Positions 19,143 to 27,941 of a stretch of DNA of 64,000 nucleotides are shown here, piece after piece; the stretch's first letter is position 1; the number at the start of each line of letters is the position of its first letter. The DNA lies in assembly GCA_964291475.2 (NCBI GenBank), contig OZ220078.1:62001-126000 (forward strand), given 5' to 3'. This DNA comes from DAOUKH01 sp964291475. GTDB taxonomy: Bacteria; Chloroflexota; Dehalococcoidia; SHYB01. Made by a program: the position numbers and the translations under genes. The notes under the pieces are model-generated. The model did not search any database, was not told where the DNA came from, and worked only from the letters and a program-made list of their open reading frames with translations.

Positions 19143-20549
19143 TCAGCCTTCGCGGAGCCGAATGTAGCCGATCAGCTCGGGGTGGACGCGCTCGATCTCG
19201 GCGAGCATGCCGCGGGCGATGTCCTGGATCGTGAAATGCGCTTCCTTCGCGCTGCGCAGCTTCAGCAGGTGGAAGCACTCCCGGAGGTTGATCTTCACCA
19301 GCAGGCGCCGGTTGTGGGCGTGGGTGACGACGTACTGCGCGGCGTGGGGGTCCACCTCGGCCACGGCGGCATAGGCTTCCGCCGAAGCGGCCATGGCCGC
19401 CTCGAACTCGTCGACGGCCCCGGCGTCGGCGACGACGAAGGGGACCACGTAGCCGAGGTCGGGGGTGAGCGGCTGGGGCAGGTAGGTCTGCATCCGGTGG
19501 CGCTTGTACTCCCGGTAGGCCCCGTAGTCCATGGTGAGCTCGAAGAGATATTCGATCATCTCCAGGTCGCGGAGGGGCGCGTCGAACGGTCCCAGGCCGT
19601 CAAGGGCGTCGTCGAAGAGCGCATGGCGCTCCTCCGGCCCCAAGAGGGCGCCGCGCCTCCGCGCCTCGGCGTAGGAGAGGCCTGAGTTGGAGAAGAGGAG
19701 CGAGGTGACCAGCTTGTCCTGGGCGTCCGGGGTGTATTCGACGAGCTTCGCCTCGACGGGACGGTCCTGGAGCAGGGGGCCGTGCTCGTCGTCGGCCGAC
19801 CTGGCGGCGAGCGACCGGCGGGCTCCCGTGAGGTAGTCGCTGGCGTCGGCGTACTTGATGAGGGTTGGCGCGATGGCGCGGCCCTGGTCCTTGAGCACGG
19901 CGCCGAGGTCGCGCGCCTCCGCCAGCTCGGACGAAAGGAGCTTGCTGATGGCGTGCTCCATGGAGCGGGCGTTGAGGGTGACGCCGACGTTGGTCAGGGT
20001 CGAGGCGGGCAGGGTGAAGCGGCAGTGGTCGGTCGCGATGCGGCGCAGGCGGAGCCGGTAAGCGCCGTCGCGCTCGTTCTCCCGCTGGGGGTGCTCCGTC
20101 CGTAGCCACTCCAGGGTGCGCTCGATGAGCGCGTGGTAGGCGTCGAAGAGCCGGTCGCAGGCCGCGACGTAGACGCGCTCGACGGCGTGGCCCCGGACCT
20201 CGGCGGGGACGAAATAGCTGCCGCGGTCGAGGACCTGGTAACGGGATGACTTCTCGGTGTAGGAGGCGAGGCGGTTGTCCTCGAGGTCGTCGCAGACGAG
20301 CCGCGACAGGTCCTCGACGGCCATGTGGATGACGGCGTGCTCGGCGACGGAGGCGTGCCCGTAGCCGACGACCCACTTTTCGTTGAAGTCGGCGGCCTTC
20401 GTCTCGGAGACGACGCGGCTGATCTCGTCGAACGGCTGGGGACTCCGCGAGGTCATCGCGAAGGTGACCGCGATCTGCTCCTGGCTGAGGTCTCGCGGGT
20501 CCAGGGGATAGACGCGCATAGGCCGTGTGGTGTGGGAGGTGGTGGTCAC
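19143..20549 (-). CDS. ThyX-like protein with two flavin-dependent thymidylate synthase domains
   Basis: 468 aa, about twice the 220-250 aa of ordinary ThyX. The N-terminal half has GHASVAEHAVIHM, LASYTEKSSRYQ (equivalent of the SxNExSxRY part of the ThyX motif) and LPASTLTNVGVTLNARSMEH; the C-terminal half has DYGAYREYKRHRMQT, LTPDLGYVVP and RRLLVKINLRECFHLLKLRS. The RHR part of the signature thus sits in the second half and the Ser/Arg-Tyr part in the first. Such long proteins are commonly labelled FAD-dependent thymidylate synthase; dUMP methylation is plausible but unproven. Start GTG 20549 is favoured by a -10 element six bases upstream; ATG 20519 is the alternative. Confidence 0.82.
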   Translation of the reverse strand: MTTTSHTTRPMRVYPLDPRDLSQEQIAVTFAMTSRSPQPFDEISRVVSETKAADFNEKWVVGYGHASVAEHAVIHMAVEDLSRLVCDDLEDNRLASYTEKSSRYQVLDRGSYFVPAEVRGHAVERVYVAACDRLFDAYHALIERTLEWLRTEHPQRENERDGAYRLRLRRIATDHCRFTLPASTLTNVGVTLNARSMEHAISKLLSSELAEARDLGAVLKDQGRAIAPTLIKYADASDYLTGARRSLAARSADDEHGPLLQDRPVEAKLVEYTPDAQDKLVTSLLFSNSGLSYAEARRRGALLGPEERHALFDDALDGLGPFDAPLRDLEMIEYLFELTMDYGAYREYKRHRMQTYLPQPLTPDLGYVVPFVVADAGAVDEFEAAMAASAEAYAAVAEVDPHAAQYVVTHAHNRRLLVKINLRECFHLLKLRSAKEAHFTIQDIARGMLAEIERVHPELIGYIRLREG

Positions 20550-20555
20550 GCGGGC

Positions 20556-20561
20556 ATTGTA
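20556..20561 (-). promoter_or_regulatory. Putative -10 element placing thyX-like mRNA start at its start codon
   Basis: TACAAT on the minus strand, separated by only six bases from GTG 20549. This geometry predicts a leaderless or nearly leaderless transcript; no Shine-Dalgarno sequence precedes the GTG. Confidence 0.45.
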
Positions 20562-20710
20562 GCGTCCGCGCACTCGGCAGGGGAAGGCGCCGACGGCACC
20601 CGCGGGCCGTTGCTTGCCGCGGGCCGTTGCTTGCGGCGCGCCGTATACTTGGCGCACTTTCGTCCGCCGCGCGGCCTATCTGAAGCGGGCGCGGCGAGCC
20701 AAGGCCGCCG

Positions 20711-21934
20711 ATGCTCGACCCGCCGACCGCCGAGATGCCCCTTTCCGGGGTCACCGTCCTCGACCTCAGCCAGGGGACCGCGGGCGCCTACTGCACCAAG
20801 CTGCTCGCCGACCACGGGGCCGACGTCGTTAAGGTCGAGCCGCCGGGCGGCGACACGCAGCGGGCCGTCCCTCCGTTCCACCACGACGATGCCGACCCCG
20901 AGAAGAGCGGCTCGTTCCTGCATCTCAACACGAACAAGCGCAGCGTGACGCTGGACGTCGCGTCGCGGGCGGGTCGGAAGATAGTGCTGGCGCTGGCAGA
21001 AGAAGCCGCGGTGGTGGTCGAGAGCTTCGCGCCCGAGGAGAGCGAGGCGCTGGGGCTGGGCTATGCGCGCCTGTCTGAACGCCGTCCCGACCTCGTCGCC
21101 GTCTCGATCACCGCCTTCGGACGGAGCGGACCGTACCGCGACCTGAAGACGTCGGAGATCGTCACCTATGCGATGGGCGGGCCGATGCACGCGACGGGCC
21201 TCCCCGACCGCGAGCCGCTGAAGCTGGGGGAGAGCATCCTGCAATACCACGCGGGGGCCTGCGCCGCGAGCGCGGCGATGATCGCGCTCTGGAAGGCGGA
21301 GATGACGGGCGAGGGCGACCACGTCGAGCTCTCGCGGTTCCGCGCCCAGGCCGCCAACCAGGACCGGCGTACGACGATGCTCGTGGGCTATCAGTACACG
21401 GGGGAGGACAACCTGCGCAAGGTCGGGAGCTCGGTGCCGGGGACGGGCGTCCGCATCTGCGGCGACGGCTACGTGCACTTCATGGCGGGCGAGGGGAAGA
21501 TCGCCGACGTGGCGCGCATGATGGGCCAGCCCGAATTGCTGGAAGACCCTCGCTTCGCCACCGCGACGGCGCGGGCGCGGCCCACCGCGTCGGACGAGTT
21601 CGACGAGCACCTGCTGCCGTTCACGCTCCAGTACTCGAAACGCGAGCTTTTCCAGTTGGCGCAGGCAAACCTGATTCCGTCGGGGCCGTTATACGACTCC
21701 TCGGACCTGGTCGGCGACCCCGTCTTCCAACAGCGGGGGATGTGGGAACGGGTGACGCACCCGGCCACCGGCGTCCTGACCCAGGTTGGGCGGCCTTTCA
21801 CCATGCACGGCAGCCCGCGACGGCCCATGCGGCCCGCGCCGCTTCTGGGCGAGCACACGGCCGAGGTGCTGTGCGGCCAACTCGGACTCGCGTCCGAGGA
21901 GCTGGCCGCGCTTCGCCGCGAGGGGGTGGTATAG
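20711..21934 (+). CDS. Class III CoA-transferase (CaiB/BaiF family)
   Basis: 407-aa CoA-transferase moving CoA between carboxylic acids. N-terminal GVTVLDLSQGTAGAYCTKLLADHGADVVKVEPP is the canonical Rossmann start (residues about 12-44), followed by NTNKRSVTLDV and the C-terminal PTLGEHT-like LLGEHTAEVL. A TATACT at 20643-20648 may be its -10. It is followed with no gap by a second family member (stop 21932-21934, ATG 21935), with GAGGGGG before the second start, so the two are co-translated and may form a heteromeric enzyme or act on two related acids. The acid substrates are unknown. Confidence 0.9.
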   Translation: MLDPPTAEMPLSGVTVLDLSQGTAGAYCTKLLADHGADVVKVEPPGGDTQRAVPPFHHDDADPEKSGSFLHLNTNKRSVTLDVASRAGRKIVLALAEEAAVVVESFAPEESEALGLGYARLSERRPDLVAVSITAFGRSGPYRDLKTSEIVTYAMGGPMHATGLPDREPLKLGESILQYHAGACAASAAMIALWKAEMTGEGDHVELSRFRAQAANQDRRTTMLVGYQYTGEDNLRKVGSSVPGTGVRICGDGYVHFMAGEGKIADVARMMGQPELLEDPRFATATARARPTASDEFDEHLLPFTLQYSKRELFQLAQANLIPSGPLYDSSDLVGDPVFQQRGMWERVTHPATGVLTQVGRPFTMHGSPRRPMRPAPLLGEHTAEVLCGQLGLASEELAALRREGVV

Positions 21935-23233
21935 ATGGCGCTCCCCCTGGAAGGGATCCGCGTGCTCGACCTCACCATCGTGTGGGCGGGGCCGCACGCC
22001 ACGATGCTGCTCGCCGACTGGGGCGCCGAGGTCATCCGCATCGAGTCGACCCAGCTCATGCAGCCGAACACCCGCGGTCGTCTGGCCCATCCGCCGCCGG
22101 ACCTGCCCCGTCTGCGCAAGGACTGGGGCTTCGCCTATCCCGATTGGGAGCCGGGGGAGAACTCGTGGAACCGGTACCCCATCTTCCAGAGCCACGCGCG
22201 GAACAAGAAGAGCATGACGGTGGACATGCTCCGGCCCGAGGGGCGCGAGATCGCCTACGACCTCTTCCGCACCGCCGACATCTTCATCGAGAACAACGTG
22301 CCGAGCACCATCGAGAAGCTGGGCCTCACCTACGAGGAGCTTCGGAAGGTGCGGCCCGACCTCATCGCGGTGCGGATGCCCGCCTACGGCCTCGACGGCC
22401 CCTACAAGCACTACCGCTCGTTCGGCGTCCAGGTGGAGTCCACCGCGGGGCACACGCTGGTGCGCGGCTACCCCGACGAGGACTACTCGACCATCGACCA
22501 GACGTACCTCGGCGACGGCGCGGCGGGAGCGTCGGGGGCCTTCGCGGCGGTCATGGCCCTCCGCCACCGCATGCGGACGGGGAAAGGGCAGATGGTGGAG
22601 TGCTCCCTCGGCGAGAACTTCGTGCCCTACCTCGGCGAGTCGATCATGGACTGGACGATGAACGGCCGCGTCCACTCGACGCTGGGGAACCGGCGCCCCG
22701 ACGGCGCTCCGCAGGGCGCCTACCCCTGCGCGGGCGACGACAACTGGGTCGCGCTCTCGGTGACGTCCGACGGGGAGTGGGCGGGTCTATGCGAGGCGAT
22801 GGGCGCGCCGGAGCTGCGCCGCGACCCGCGATTCTCCAGCGTCCTGGCCCGCTTCAAGCACCACGACGCGCTCGACGAACGGATCGCCCAGTGGTCGTCC
22901 CGGCTGAGCCCCTCGGATGCGGCGGCGGCCCTCCAGGAACACGGCGTGCCGGCGGGGCCGGTGCTCCGCGACTCGGAGCTGTACGCCGACCCGCAGCTCG
23001 CCCACGACGGCTTCTTCAAGCGCTTCGAGCACGCCGACGCCGGGACGCACGACTACCCGGGCCTGATGTGGACGATGGACCGGACGCCCAACGATCTCCG
23101 GACGCCGCCGGTGCGGCTGGGTGAACATAACGACTACGTCTATGGCGAGTTGCTTGCCTATCCGGCGGCGCGCCGCGCCGCCCTCGAACGGGACGGCCAC
23201 ATCGGGACGGGATACGCCTCCCACATCCCTTGA
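21935..23233 (+). CDS. Class III CoA-transferase (CaiB/BaiF family), second copy
   Basis: 432 aa. GIRVLDLTIVWAGPHATMLLADWGAEVIRIE at the N-terminus, NKKSMTVDMLRPEGREIAYDLF, and RLGEHNDYVYGELLAY near the C-terminus are all family signatures. It immediately abuts the preceding CoA-transferase gene. The two proteins are clearly divergent rather than a recent duplication. In catabolic clusters such pairs often activate and deactivate one acid as its CoA ester; a dehydrogenase partner is not adjacent here. Confidence 0.9.
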   Translation: MALPLEGIRVLDLTIVWAGPHATMLLADWGAEVIRIESTQLMQPNTRGRLAHPPPDLPRLRKDWGFAYPDWEPGENSWNRYPIFQSHARNKKSMTVDMLRPEGREIAYDLFRTADIFIENNVPSTIEKLGLTYEELRKVRPDLIAVRMPAYGLDGPYKHYRSFGVQVESTAGHTLVRGYPDEDYSTIDQTYLGDGAAGASGAFAAVMALRHRMRTGKGQMVECSLGENFVPYLGESIMDWTMNGRVHSTLGNRRPDGAPQGAYPCAGDDNWVALSVTSDGEWAGLCEAMGAPELRRDPRFSSVLARFKHHDALDERIAQWSSRLSPSDAAAALQEHGVPAGPVLRDSELYADPQLAHDGFFKRFEHADAGTHDYPGLMWTMDRTPNDLRTPPVRLGEHNDYVYGELLAYPAARRAALERDGHIGTGYASHIP

Positions 23234-23262
23234 CGGGTCGCGACAAGGCCGCCGAGAAATCC

Positions 23263-23268
23263 TATAAT
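23263..23268 (+). promoter_or_regulatory. Putative -10 element
   Basis: TATAAT, 58 bp upstream of the ATG at 23326. A TTGACG at 23230-23235 is too far (27 bp) to be a regular -35. Confidence 0.4.
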
Positions 23269-23325
23269 CTTCATGCTCTGCTCGATGGTGAGCTTGGAAG
23301 CCGGGCGGGCCTAACTGGAGACGCG

Positions 23326-23733
23326 ATGTCCGAGCGATACGAACGCGAAATCGAAGAGATCATGGGGGAGGCGGGCGACCTCCGCCCCCGGCGTCCCCTA
23401 CGCGAACATTTCAAGGACGCGCAGGACCGCGTCGGCCAGTCGTTGCGCCTTGAGGCGGGGAACTGGCTCCGCTGGCTCACCCCGAAGAGGGTCGGCGGCC
23501 TTGGCGCCATCCTGCTGATCGCTTCGCTGTTCGCGCGAAGCCCGGCGGTGATCGGCTCGGCGATCGGCTTGCTGCTCTTCGCCTACCTGATCCACATCGC
23601 CAGAGGCAATACGTCGTTCGAGCAGCAGACCGGCTACCAGAAGAGCTGGCGCGGCGAGCCGGTCAAGTACTCGGACACCGACGGCGCCGACTGGCGCGGG
23701 CGCTTCCGCCGGTTGTTCGGCAGGAAGAAGTAG
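23326..23733 (+). CDS. Small two-helix membrane protein, unknown function
   Basis: 135 aa from ATG 23326, which follows GGAG at 23317-23320. Acidic N-terminus (MSERYEREIEEIMGEAGD), an Arg-rich stretch, then two closely spaced hydrophobic segments (GGLGAILLIASLFA and VIGSAIGLLLFAYLIHIA) with the charged tail WRGRFRRLFGRKK. Both ends are predicted to be cytoplasmic. No recognised domain; proteins of this shape occur widely in Chloroflexota. It may be transcribed from its own promoter after the CoA-transferase pair. Confidence 0.7.
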   Translation: MSERYEREIEEIMGEAGDLRPRRPLREHFKDAQDRVGQSLRLEAGNWLRWLTPKRVGGLGAILLIASLFARSPAVIGSAIGLLLFAYLIHIARGNTSFEQQTGYQKSWRGEPVKYSDTDGADWRGRFRRLFGRKK

Positions 23734-23758
23734 GCCCCGGGGCCCGACGGCCCGAACG

Positions 23759-24055
23759 CTACTCCGCCATCTGTTCCAAGCGGTCGATCGTGGCGTCAAG
23801 CATCGCCAGACCATCGGCCGCGGTTACCTTGTCCCGCGCCGCCTTGAGCTGGCCGGCGATGTTCAGGCAGAAGCCGCGCCATTCCTCGAAGGTCCCGCCG
23901 ACGGGCGCCGCGACGCCGGCTTCGAGCACCTTCGCCTGACTCTCCAGCGCCTCGGCGCGGCGCGGGTCGCTCAGCTCGAGCATGTCCACGAGGTGGAGCA
24001 GCCCTTCCTCGAAGTGCTCGGGGTCCTCGAAGACGAAGTCGGTCTCGTTAGGCAT
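23759..24055 (-). CDS. Small acidic helical protein, unknown function
   Basis: 98 aa from ATG 24055 (MPNETDFVFEDPEHFEEG). Helix-rich with repeated hydrophobic/acidic pattern (LHLVDMLELSDPRRAEALE, GLAMLDATIDRLEQMAE), no signal peptide or cysteine. A GTG at 24109 would add 18 residues but overlaps a possible -10 (TAGACT near 24100-24105). Convergent with the membrane protein gene at 23733; no recognised family. Confidence 0.6.
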   Translation of the reverse strand: MPNETDFVFEDPEHFEEGLLHLVDMLELSDPRRAEALESQAKVLEAGVAAPVGGTFEEWRGFCLNIAGQLKAARDKVTAADGLAMLDATIDRLEQMAE

Positions 24056-24130
24056 GGCGTCACCCGCCGCTCGGGGGTGGGAGAGCTGGCGGCGCGCCAA
24101 GTCTAGCACGCCTCCCGGTAGCGCGTGGGG

Positions 24131-25150
24131 TCAATCGACCGTGTGGACGTCGAAAGCGGCTCCGGCCTTGGTCAGGCGCGCGGCGGCGATCTCGACGGCG
24201 GCGGGGCTGAGGTCGCACCCCACCCACCGGCGCCCCAGCGCCTCGGCGGCGGCGAGCGCCGTCCCCGAGCCGCAAAAGAAGTCGGCGACCAGACCGCCGG
24301 GCGGCGAGGCGGCCTCGACGATGCGCCGCAGAAGCCGCTCCGGCTTCTGGGTGGGGTAGTCGGTGCGCTCGGCGGCGGGGGCGTGCATCATGTCGGGGAT
24401 GTCGGACCAGACGTCGCCGAGCGGGCGGCGGTCGACGACGAGGCCGTCCTCCTCCTCCAAGTGGTACTTGACGCGGGCGCGCCCCGTCCGTGTTCGATGG
24501 ACGCGGCCCTCGGCCTCGAGCCGCGCCATGCTCTCGTCTGTGTAGTCGCCGCGGGGAGCGGTCTTGAACCAGCGCCCGTCCTCGCCGCGCCGGTAGCCCC
24601 GCGCCCGCGCCGCTTTCGGACTGAGGCGCTCCTCGACCTGCGGGGTCGTGAACCGCGTCGCGGGAGATTTCGAGTAGAAGAGGATGGTGTCGTGGTTGCG
24701 GGGGAACTGTCCCGCGCCGGCCTTGGCGCCCCGGCCGCCGTAGTGCCACACGATCTCGTTGCGAAAGTTCTCCGCGCCGAAGATCTCGTCGAGGAGCAGC
24801 CGCCCGTGGTGGCAGGCCCGCCAATCGAGGTGGAGGAAGATGCCGCCCGACGGGGCGAGCAGCCGCCCCATCGCCGTGAGGCGCTCCCGCAGCATGGCAA
24901 TGTACGTCTCGATGCCGCCTTCCCATACGTCGTCGTAGGCGGGCTCGCCGTGGGCCCGGTCGCGGGCCTGCTTGCGCGCGCCGAAGCGCAGCGCCTCGCC
25001 GATGGCGAACGGCGGGTCGGCGTAAATCAGGTCGACCGCGCCGGTGAGCTCGGGTTCGAGGAGCGCCATGACGCGCGCGTTGTCGCCCCGAAAGAGCAGG
25101 CTCCGCCAGGGTGTCTGGGCAAAGGGGCCGCTTGCGGCGGTTTCCGGCAT
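24131..25150 (-). CDS. Site-specific DNA methyltransferase (N4/N6, beta-type), orphan
   Basis: 339 aa. Amino-methyltransferase motif IV is YADPPFAIG (DPPF, near residue 45); the SAM-binding motif I FFCGSGTALAAAEALGRRWVG comes at the C-terminus, after TDYPTQKPERLLRRIV. This motif order (IV before I) is the beta class, as in type III Mod and many type II enzymes. Middle region holds the variable target-recognition part. No restriction gene is next to it, so it is probably an orphan or regulatory methylase. ATG 25150; neighbours run the same way (minus) but belong to molybdate transport. Confidence 0.9.
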   Translation of the reverse strand: MPETAASGPFAQTPWRSLLFRGDNARVMALLEPELTGAVDLIYADPPFAIGEALRFGARKQARDRAHGEPAYDDVWEGGIETYIAMLRERLTAMGRLLAPSGGIFLHLDWRACHHGRLLLDEIFGAENFRNEIVWHYGGRGAKAGAGQFPRNHDTILFYSKSPATRFTTPQVEERLSPKAARARGYRRGEDGRWFKTAPRGDYTDESMARLEAEGRVHRTRTGRARVKYHLEEEDGLVVDRRPLGDVWSDIPDMMHAPAAERTDYPTQKPERLLRRIVEAASPPGGLVADFFCGSGTALAAAEALGRRWVGCDLSPAAVEIAAARLTKAGAAFDVHTVD

Positions 25151-25190
25151 GGCGCGGCGATTATATGCCGCGAGGCCCGGCCCGCCTCGC

Positions 25191-26267
25191 TCAATCGAGG
25201 AGGAAGCAGGCGTTGCTCTTGATCACGAGCCAGACCTCGCGGCCGGGGCGCAGGCCGAGTTGGGCCACGGACCTCGGCGTGACCTCGGCGCGGAAGGCCA
25301 CGCCGCCGCAGTCGACGGAGAGCAGCCGCTCGAAGCCTTCCTCCGTGACGTCGGCGATGACCCCGGGGATGACGTTCTGCGCCGAGAGCCCGCTCGGCGG
25401 CTCGACGGCCACGAGGACGTCGCCGGCGCGGACGCCGACCCGCGCCACGTCGCCGGGCTGCAGACCGGCATGCGCCGTTACGAGGGAAACGGCGCCGAGG
25501 GCGCAAGTCATTACGCCGTCTTCCGGCGACACGTCGGCGACGCGGCCCTCGAAGACGTTCTGGATCTCGGTGACGCGGGAGAGGCCGCGGGCGCGGGGGC
25601 GCTCGATGACGTCGAGGGGACGGCCCTCGTCGGCGACGCGGCCGTCTTCGAGGACGATCACGTCGTCGGCCATGGCCACGGCGTCGGCGAGGTCGTGGGT
25701 CACGAGGACGATGGGGATACCCTCGCGTTCCTTGATCCCCAGGATCTCCCGCCGCAGCTCGCGCCGCAGGGGAACGTCGAGCGCCGCGAAGGGCTCGTCG
25801 AGGAGCAGCGCCTGGGGCGCGGGCGCGAGGGCGCGGGCCAGCGCGACCCGCTGCTGCTGTCCGCCGGAGAGCTTGGTCGAGGGGCGGTCGGCCACGTCGG
25901 CGATGCGGAAGGTCTCCATGGCCTGTGCCGCCGCGCGTTCCCGTTCGTCGCGGTTCTGGCCCCGCGCGCCGAAGGCGACGTTGCCCCGCACGCTGAGGTG
26001 GGGAAAGAGGGCGTAGTGCTGGGGCACGTAGCCGACGCCGCGCTCGTGGGGCTTCACCCAGACGTTGCTCTCGGACGAGTGCAGGAGGCGCCCGCCGAGG
26101 GAGAGGTGGCCGGCGTCGGGGTGAACGAGGCCGGCGATGACGCGGAGGGTCATGGTCTTGCCCGCGCCGGACGGCCCGACGATGGCGAGCACGCGGCCGG
26201 CGTCGACGCGCCAATGCGCGTCCAGGGAGAAGCGCCCGACGGAGTGACGCGCCCAACCTTCAAGCAT
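25191..26267 (-). CDS. modC: Molybdate/tungstate ABC transporter ATP-binding protein
   Basis: 358 aa from ATG 26267, which overlaps the permease stop by 8 bp. Walker A GPSGAGKT, signature LSGGQQQRVALARAL, Walker B LLLDEPFAALD, then a C-terminal TOBE/molbindin-like region (about residues 290-358: ELLSVDCGGVAFRAEVTP, LGLRPGREVWLVIKSNACF). This C-terminal domain is typical of ModC. It energises import through ModB of the oxyanion delivered by ModA. Tungstate or sulfate transporters are close relatives; the neighbouring molbindin gene favours molybdate or tungstate. Confidence 0.92.
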   Translation of the reverse strand: MLEGWARHSVGRFSLDAHWRVDAGRVLAIVGPSGAGKTMTLRVIAGLVHPDAGHLSLGGRLLHSSESNVWVKPHERGVGYVPQHYALFPHLSVRGNVAFGARGQNRDERERAAAQAMETFRIADVADRPSTKLSGGQQQRVALARALAPAPQALLLDEPFAALDVPLRRELRREILGIKEREGIPIVLVTHDLADAVAMADDVIVLEDGRVADEGRPLDVIERPRARGLSRVTEIQNVFEGRVADVSPEDGVMTCALGAVSLVTAHAGLQPGDVARVGVRAGDVLVAVEPPSGLSAQNVIPGVIADVTEEGFERLLSVDCGGVAFRAEVTPRSVAQLGLRPGREVWLVIKSNACFLLD

Positions 26268-27054
26268 CGGCGCCCCTCCTTCCCGCGATCCATCGCACGG
26301 CGAGGAGGACGGCAAGGGCCATCACGAGCATGACGGCCGCCAGGGCAAGGGCCGCGCCGAGGTCGGACTCGAGGGCGGCGAGGACGGCGAGGGGCATCGT
26401 CTGCGTCTTCCCCTGCAGGCTGCCGGCGAACATGATGGTCGCCCCGAACTCGGCGATGGCCCGCGCCCACGCGATGACCAGTCCGGTCACCAGGGCGCGG
26501 CCCGCCAGCGGGACCGAGACGCGCCAGAAGACGGCGAACGGTGTTGCTCCGAGCGTCTGAGCGATGCCCTCGATCTCGTCGTCGATGGCCTCGAAGCCGA
26601 CGCGGGCCGAGCGAATGAAGAAGGGGGCGGAGACGAAGATCTGGGACATGACCACGGCGGTGGTGGTGAAGGCGAGCGAGCCGCCCAGCTCTCCCAGCGG
26701 GCCGGTGCGCCCGAAGGCCATCAGCATCGCGAGGCCGGCCACGGCGGGCGGCAGCACGATGGGCAGCTCGAGCAGCGCGTCGACGATGCTGTGGCCGGGA
26801 AAGCGGCCGCGGGCGAGGAAGAAGGCCGCGGGTGTGCCGAGGACTGCGGTGATGGCGACGGCAATCCCGCTCGTCGCCAGGGAAAGACGGAGAGCGTCGA
26901 GGACGAAGCCCTCGCCGAGGCTGGCCCAGAAGCCCTCCTCGCCGACGCCGCGCACGACCATGACGATGAGCGGCAGCGATATGAAGAGGAGATAGAGGCC
27001 GGCGAGTCCCCCGCCCGCCACCAGCCAGTTTCTCCCCAAGCGCGTCCCGTCCAT
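26260..27054 (-). CDS. modB: Molybdate/tungstate ABC transporter permease
   Basis: 264-aa inner-membrane protein with about six transmembrane helices. The EAA loop is seen as GFEAIDDEIEGIAQTLGATPFAVFWRVSVPLA, and the C-terminal half has RAIAEFGATIMFAGS, a hallmark of ModB/CysT-type permeases. ATG 27054 starts 2 bp after the modA stop. It couples to the ModC ATPase encoded downstream. Confidence 0.93.
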   Translation of the reverse strand: MDGTRLGRNWLVAGGGLAGLYLLFISLPLIVMVVRGVGEEGFWASLGEGFVLDALRLSLATSGIAVAITAVLGTPAAFFLARGRFPGHSIVDALLELPIVLPPAVAGLAMLMAFGRTGPLGELGGSLAFTTTAVVMSQIFVSAPFFIRSARVGFEAIDDEIEGIAQTLGATPFAVFWRVSVPLAGRALVTGLVIAWARAIAEFGATIMFAGSLQGKTQTMPLAVLAALESDLGAALALAAVMLVMALAVLLAVRWIAGRRGADA

Positions 27055-27056
27055 GA

Positions 27057-27878
27057 TCAGTTGCCCCCGTCCGGCGGGAGGAAGCTGTGCCGTTCAAGGA
27101 TGGCGCGACCCTCCTCGGAAAGAATGAAGGCGATGAAGTCCTCGGCCAGACCGGGCGAGACCGCGCCGTCCACCACGGCGATGGGATAGCGGATCGGGCC
27201 GCTGTACCGCTCCGGGATGGGAATGGGAACGAGGTCGCCACGACCGGCGCCGCCGGTGTCGGTGACGTAGGCGAGGGCGGCGTCGGCCTCGCCGATCTCG
27301 ACCTTGGCGACGGCGCGCCGGACGTTTGCTTCCTTGGAGACGATGTTGCCCACGACAGCGTCGCGGAAGGAGGGGCCGAACTCGGGATCGTCGGCCAGGC
27401 GCTCGAAGGCCATGTTGGTGTAGCGCCCAAACGGCGTGGCGTCGTCGCCGGCAACGACACGCAGGCCGGGAGTCGCGAGGTCGGCGAGGTCGCGGACCCG
27501 GCCCGCGTCGCGGGGAGCGATGACGGCGAGCCGGTTTCTCGCGAAGACCACGGGGTCGCCGGAGATCACGCCGGCCTCCGCCGCGAGGTCCATGTTGAAC
27601 TCGTCGGCGGAGGCGAAGACGTCGGCCTCGGCGCCCTGTTCGAGCTGAATCCGCAGCGTGGAGCTTGCCTGGTAGGAGAGCCGGACTTCGACGCCCGCGT
27701 TCCGCCCTTCAAACTCGCGGCCCATCTCGTTGAACACCTCGGTCAGTGAGGCGGCCGCGAAGACGGTCACGGTACGCTCGCCGTCCGGCGCGCCGCAGGC
27801 CGCGAAGGCGAGCATGGCGGCGACCGCCGCGCTCAGCCATCCTGCGAGGTGTTTTCCTCTCGTCGTCTTGTGGCGCAC
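27057..27878 (-). CDS. modA: Molybdate-binding lipoprotein
   Basis: 273 aa, start GTG 27878. Signal peptide with lipobox-like LAFAAC (Cys 28), then VTVFAAASLTEVFNEMGREF, the typical ModA opening with the oxyanion-binding serine, and later SSTLRIQLEQGAEADVFASAD, RNRLAVIAP and GEADAALAYVTD. It captures molybdate or tungstate outside the membrane and delivers it to ModBC. A TAGCAT (27885-27890, minus strand) lies six bases before the GTG, suggesting another near-leaderless transcript. Divergent from the HTH-molbindin pair across only 63 bp. Confidence 0.94.
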   Translation of the reverse strand: MRHKTTRGKHLAGWLSAAVAAMLAFAACGAPDGERTVTVFAAASLTEVFNEMGREFEGRNAGVEVRLSYQASSTLRIQLEQGAEADVFASADEFNMDLAAEAGVISGDPVVFARNRLAVIAPRDAGRVRDLADLATPGLRVVAGDDATPFGRYTNMAFERLADDPEFGPSFRDAVVGNIVSKEANVRRAVAKVEIGEADAALAYVTDTGGAGRGDLVPIPIPERYSGPIRYPIAVVDGAVSPGLAEDFIAFILSEEGRAILERHSFLPPDGGN

Positions 27879-27941
27879 CCGTCGATGCTAGCGGGGCACG
27901 GGGCCGGCGACACCGGCGAAGCGCACAAAGAAGGAGATGCC

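Noticed and set aside
24131..25150. Restriction-modification system
   Set aside because: The methyltransferase has no endonuclease, specificity subunit or helicase next to it; neighbours are a small helical protein and modC.
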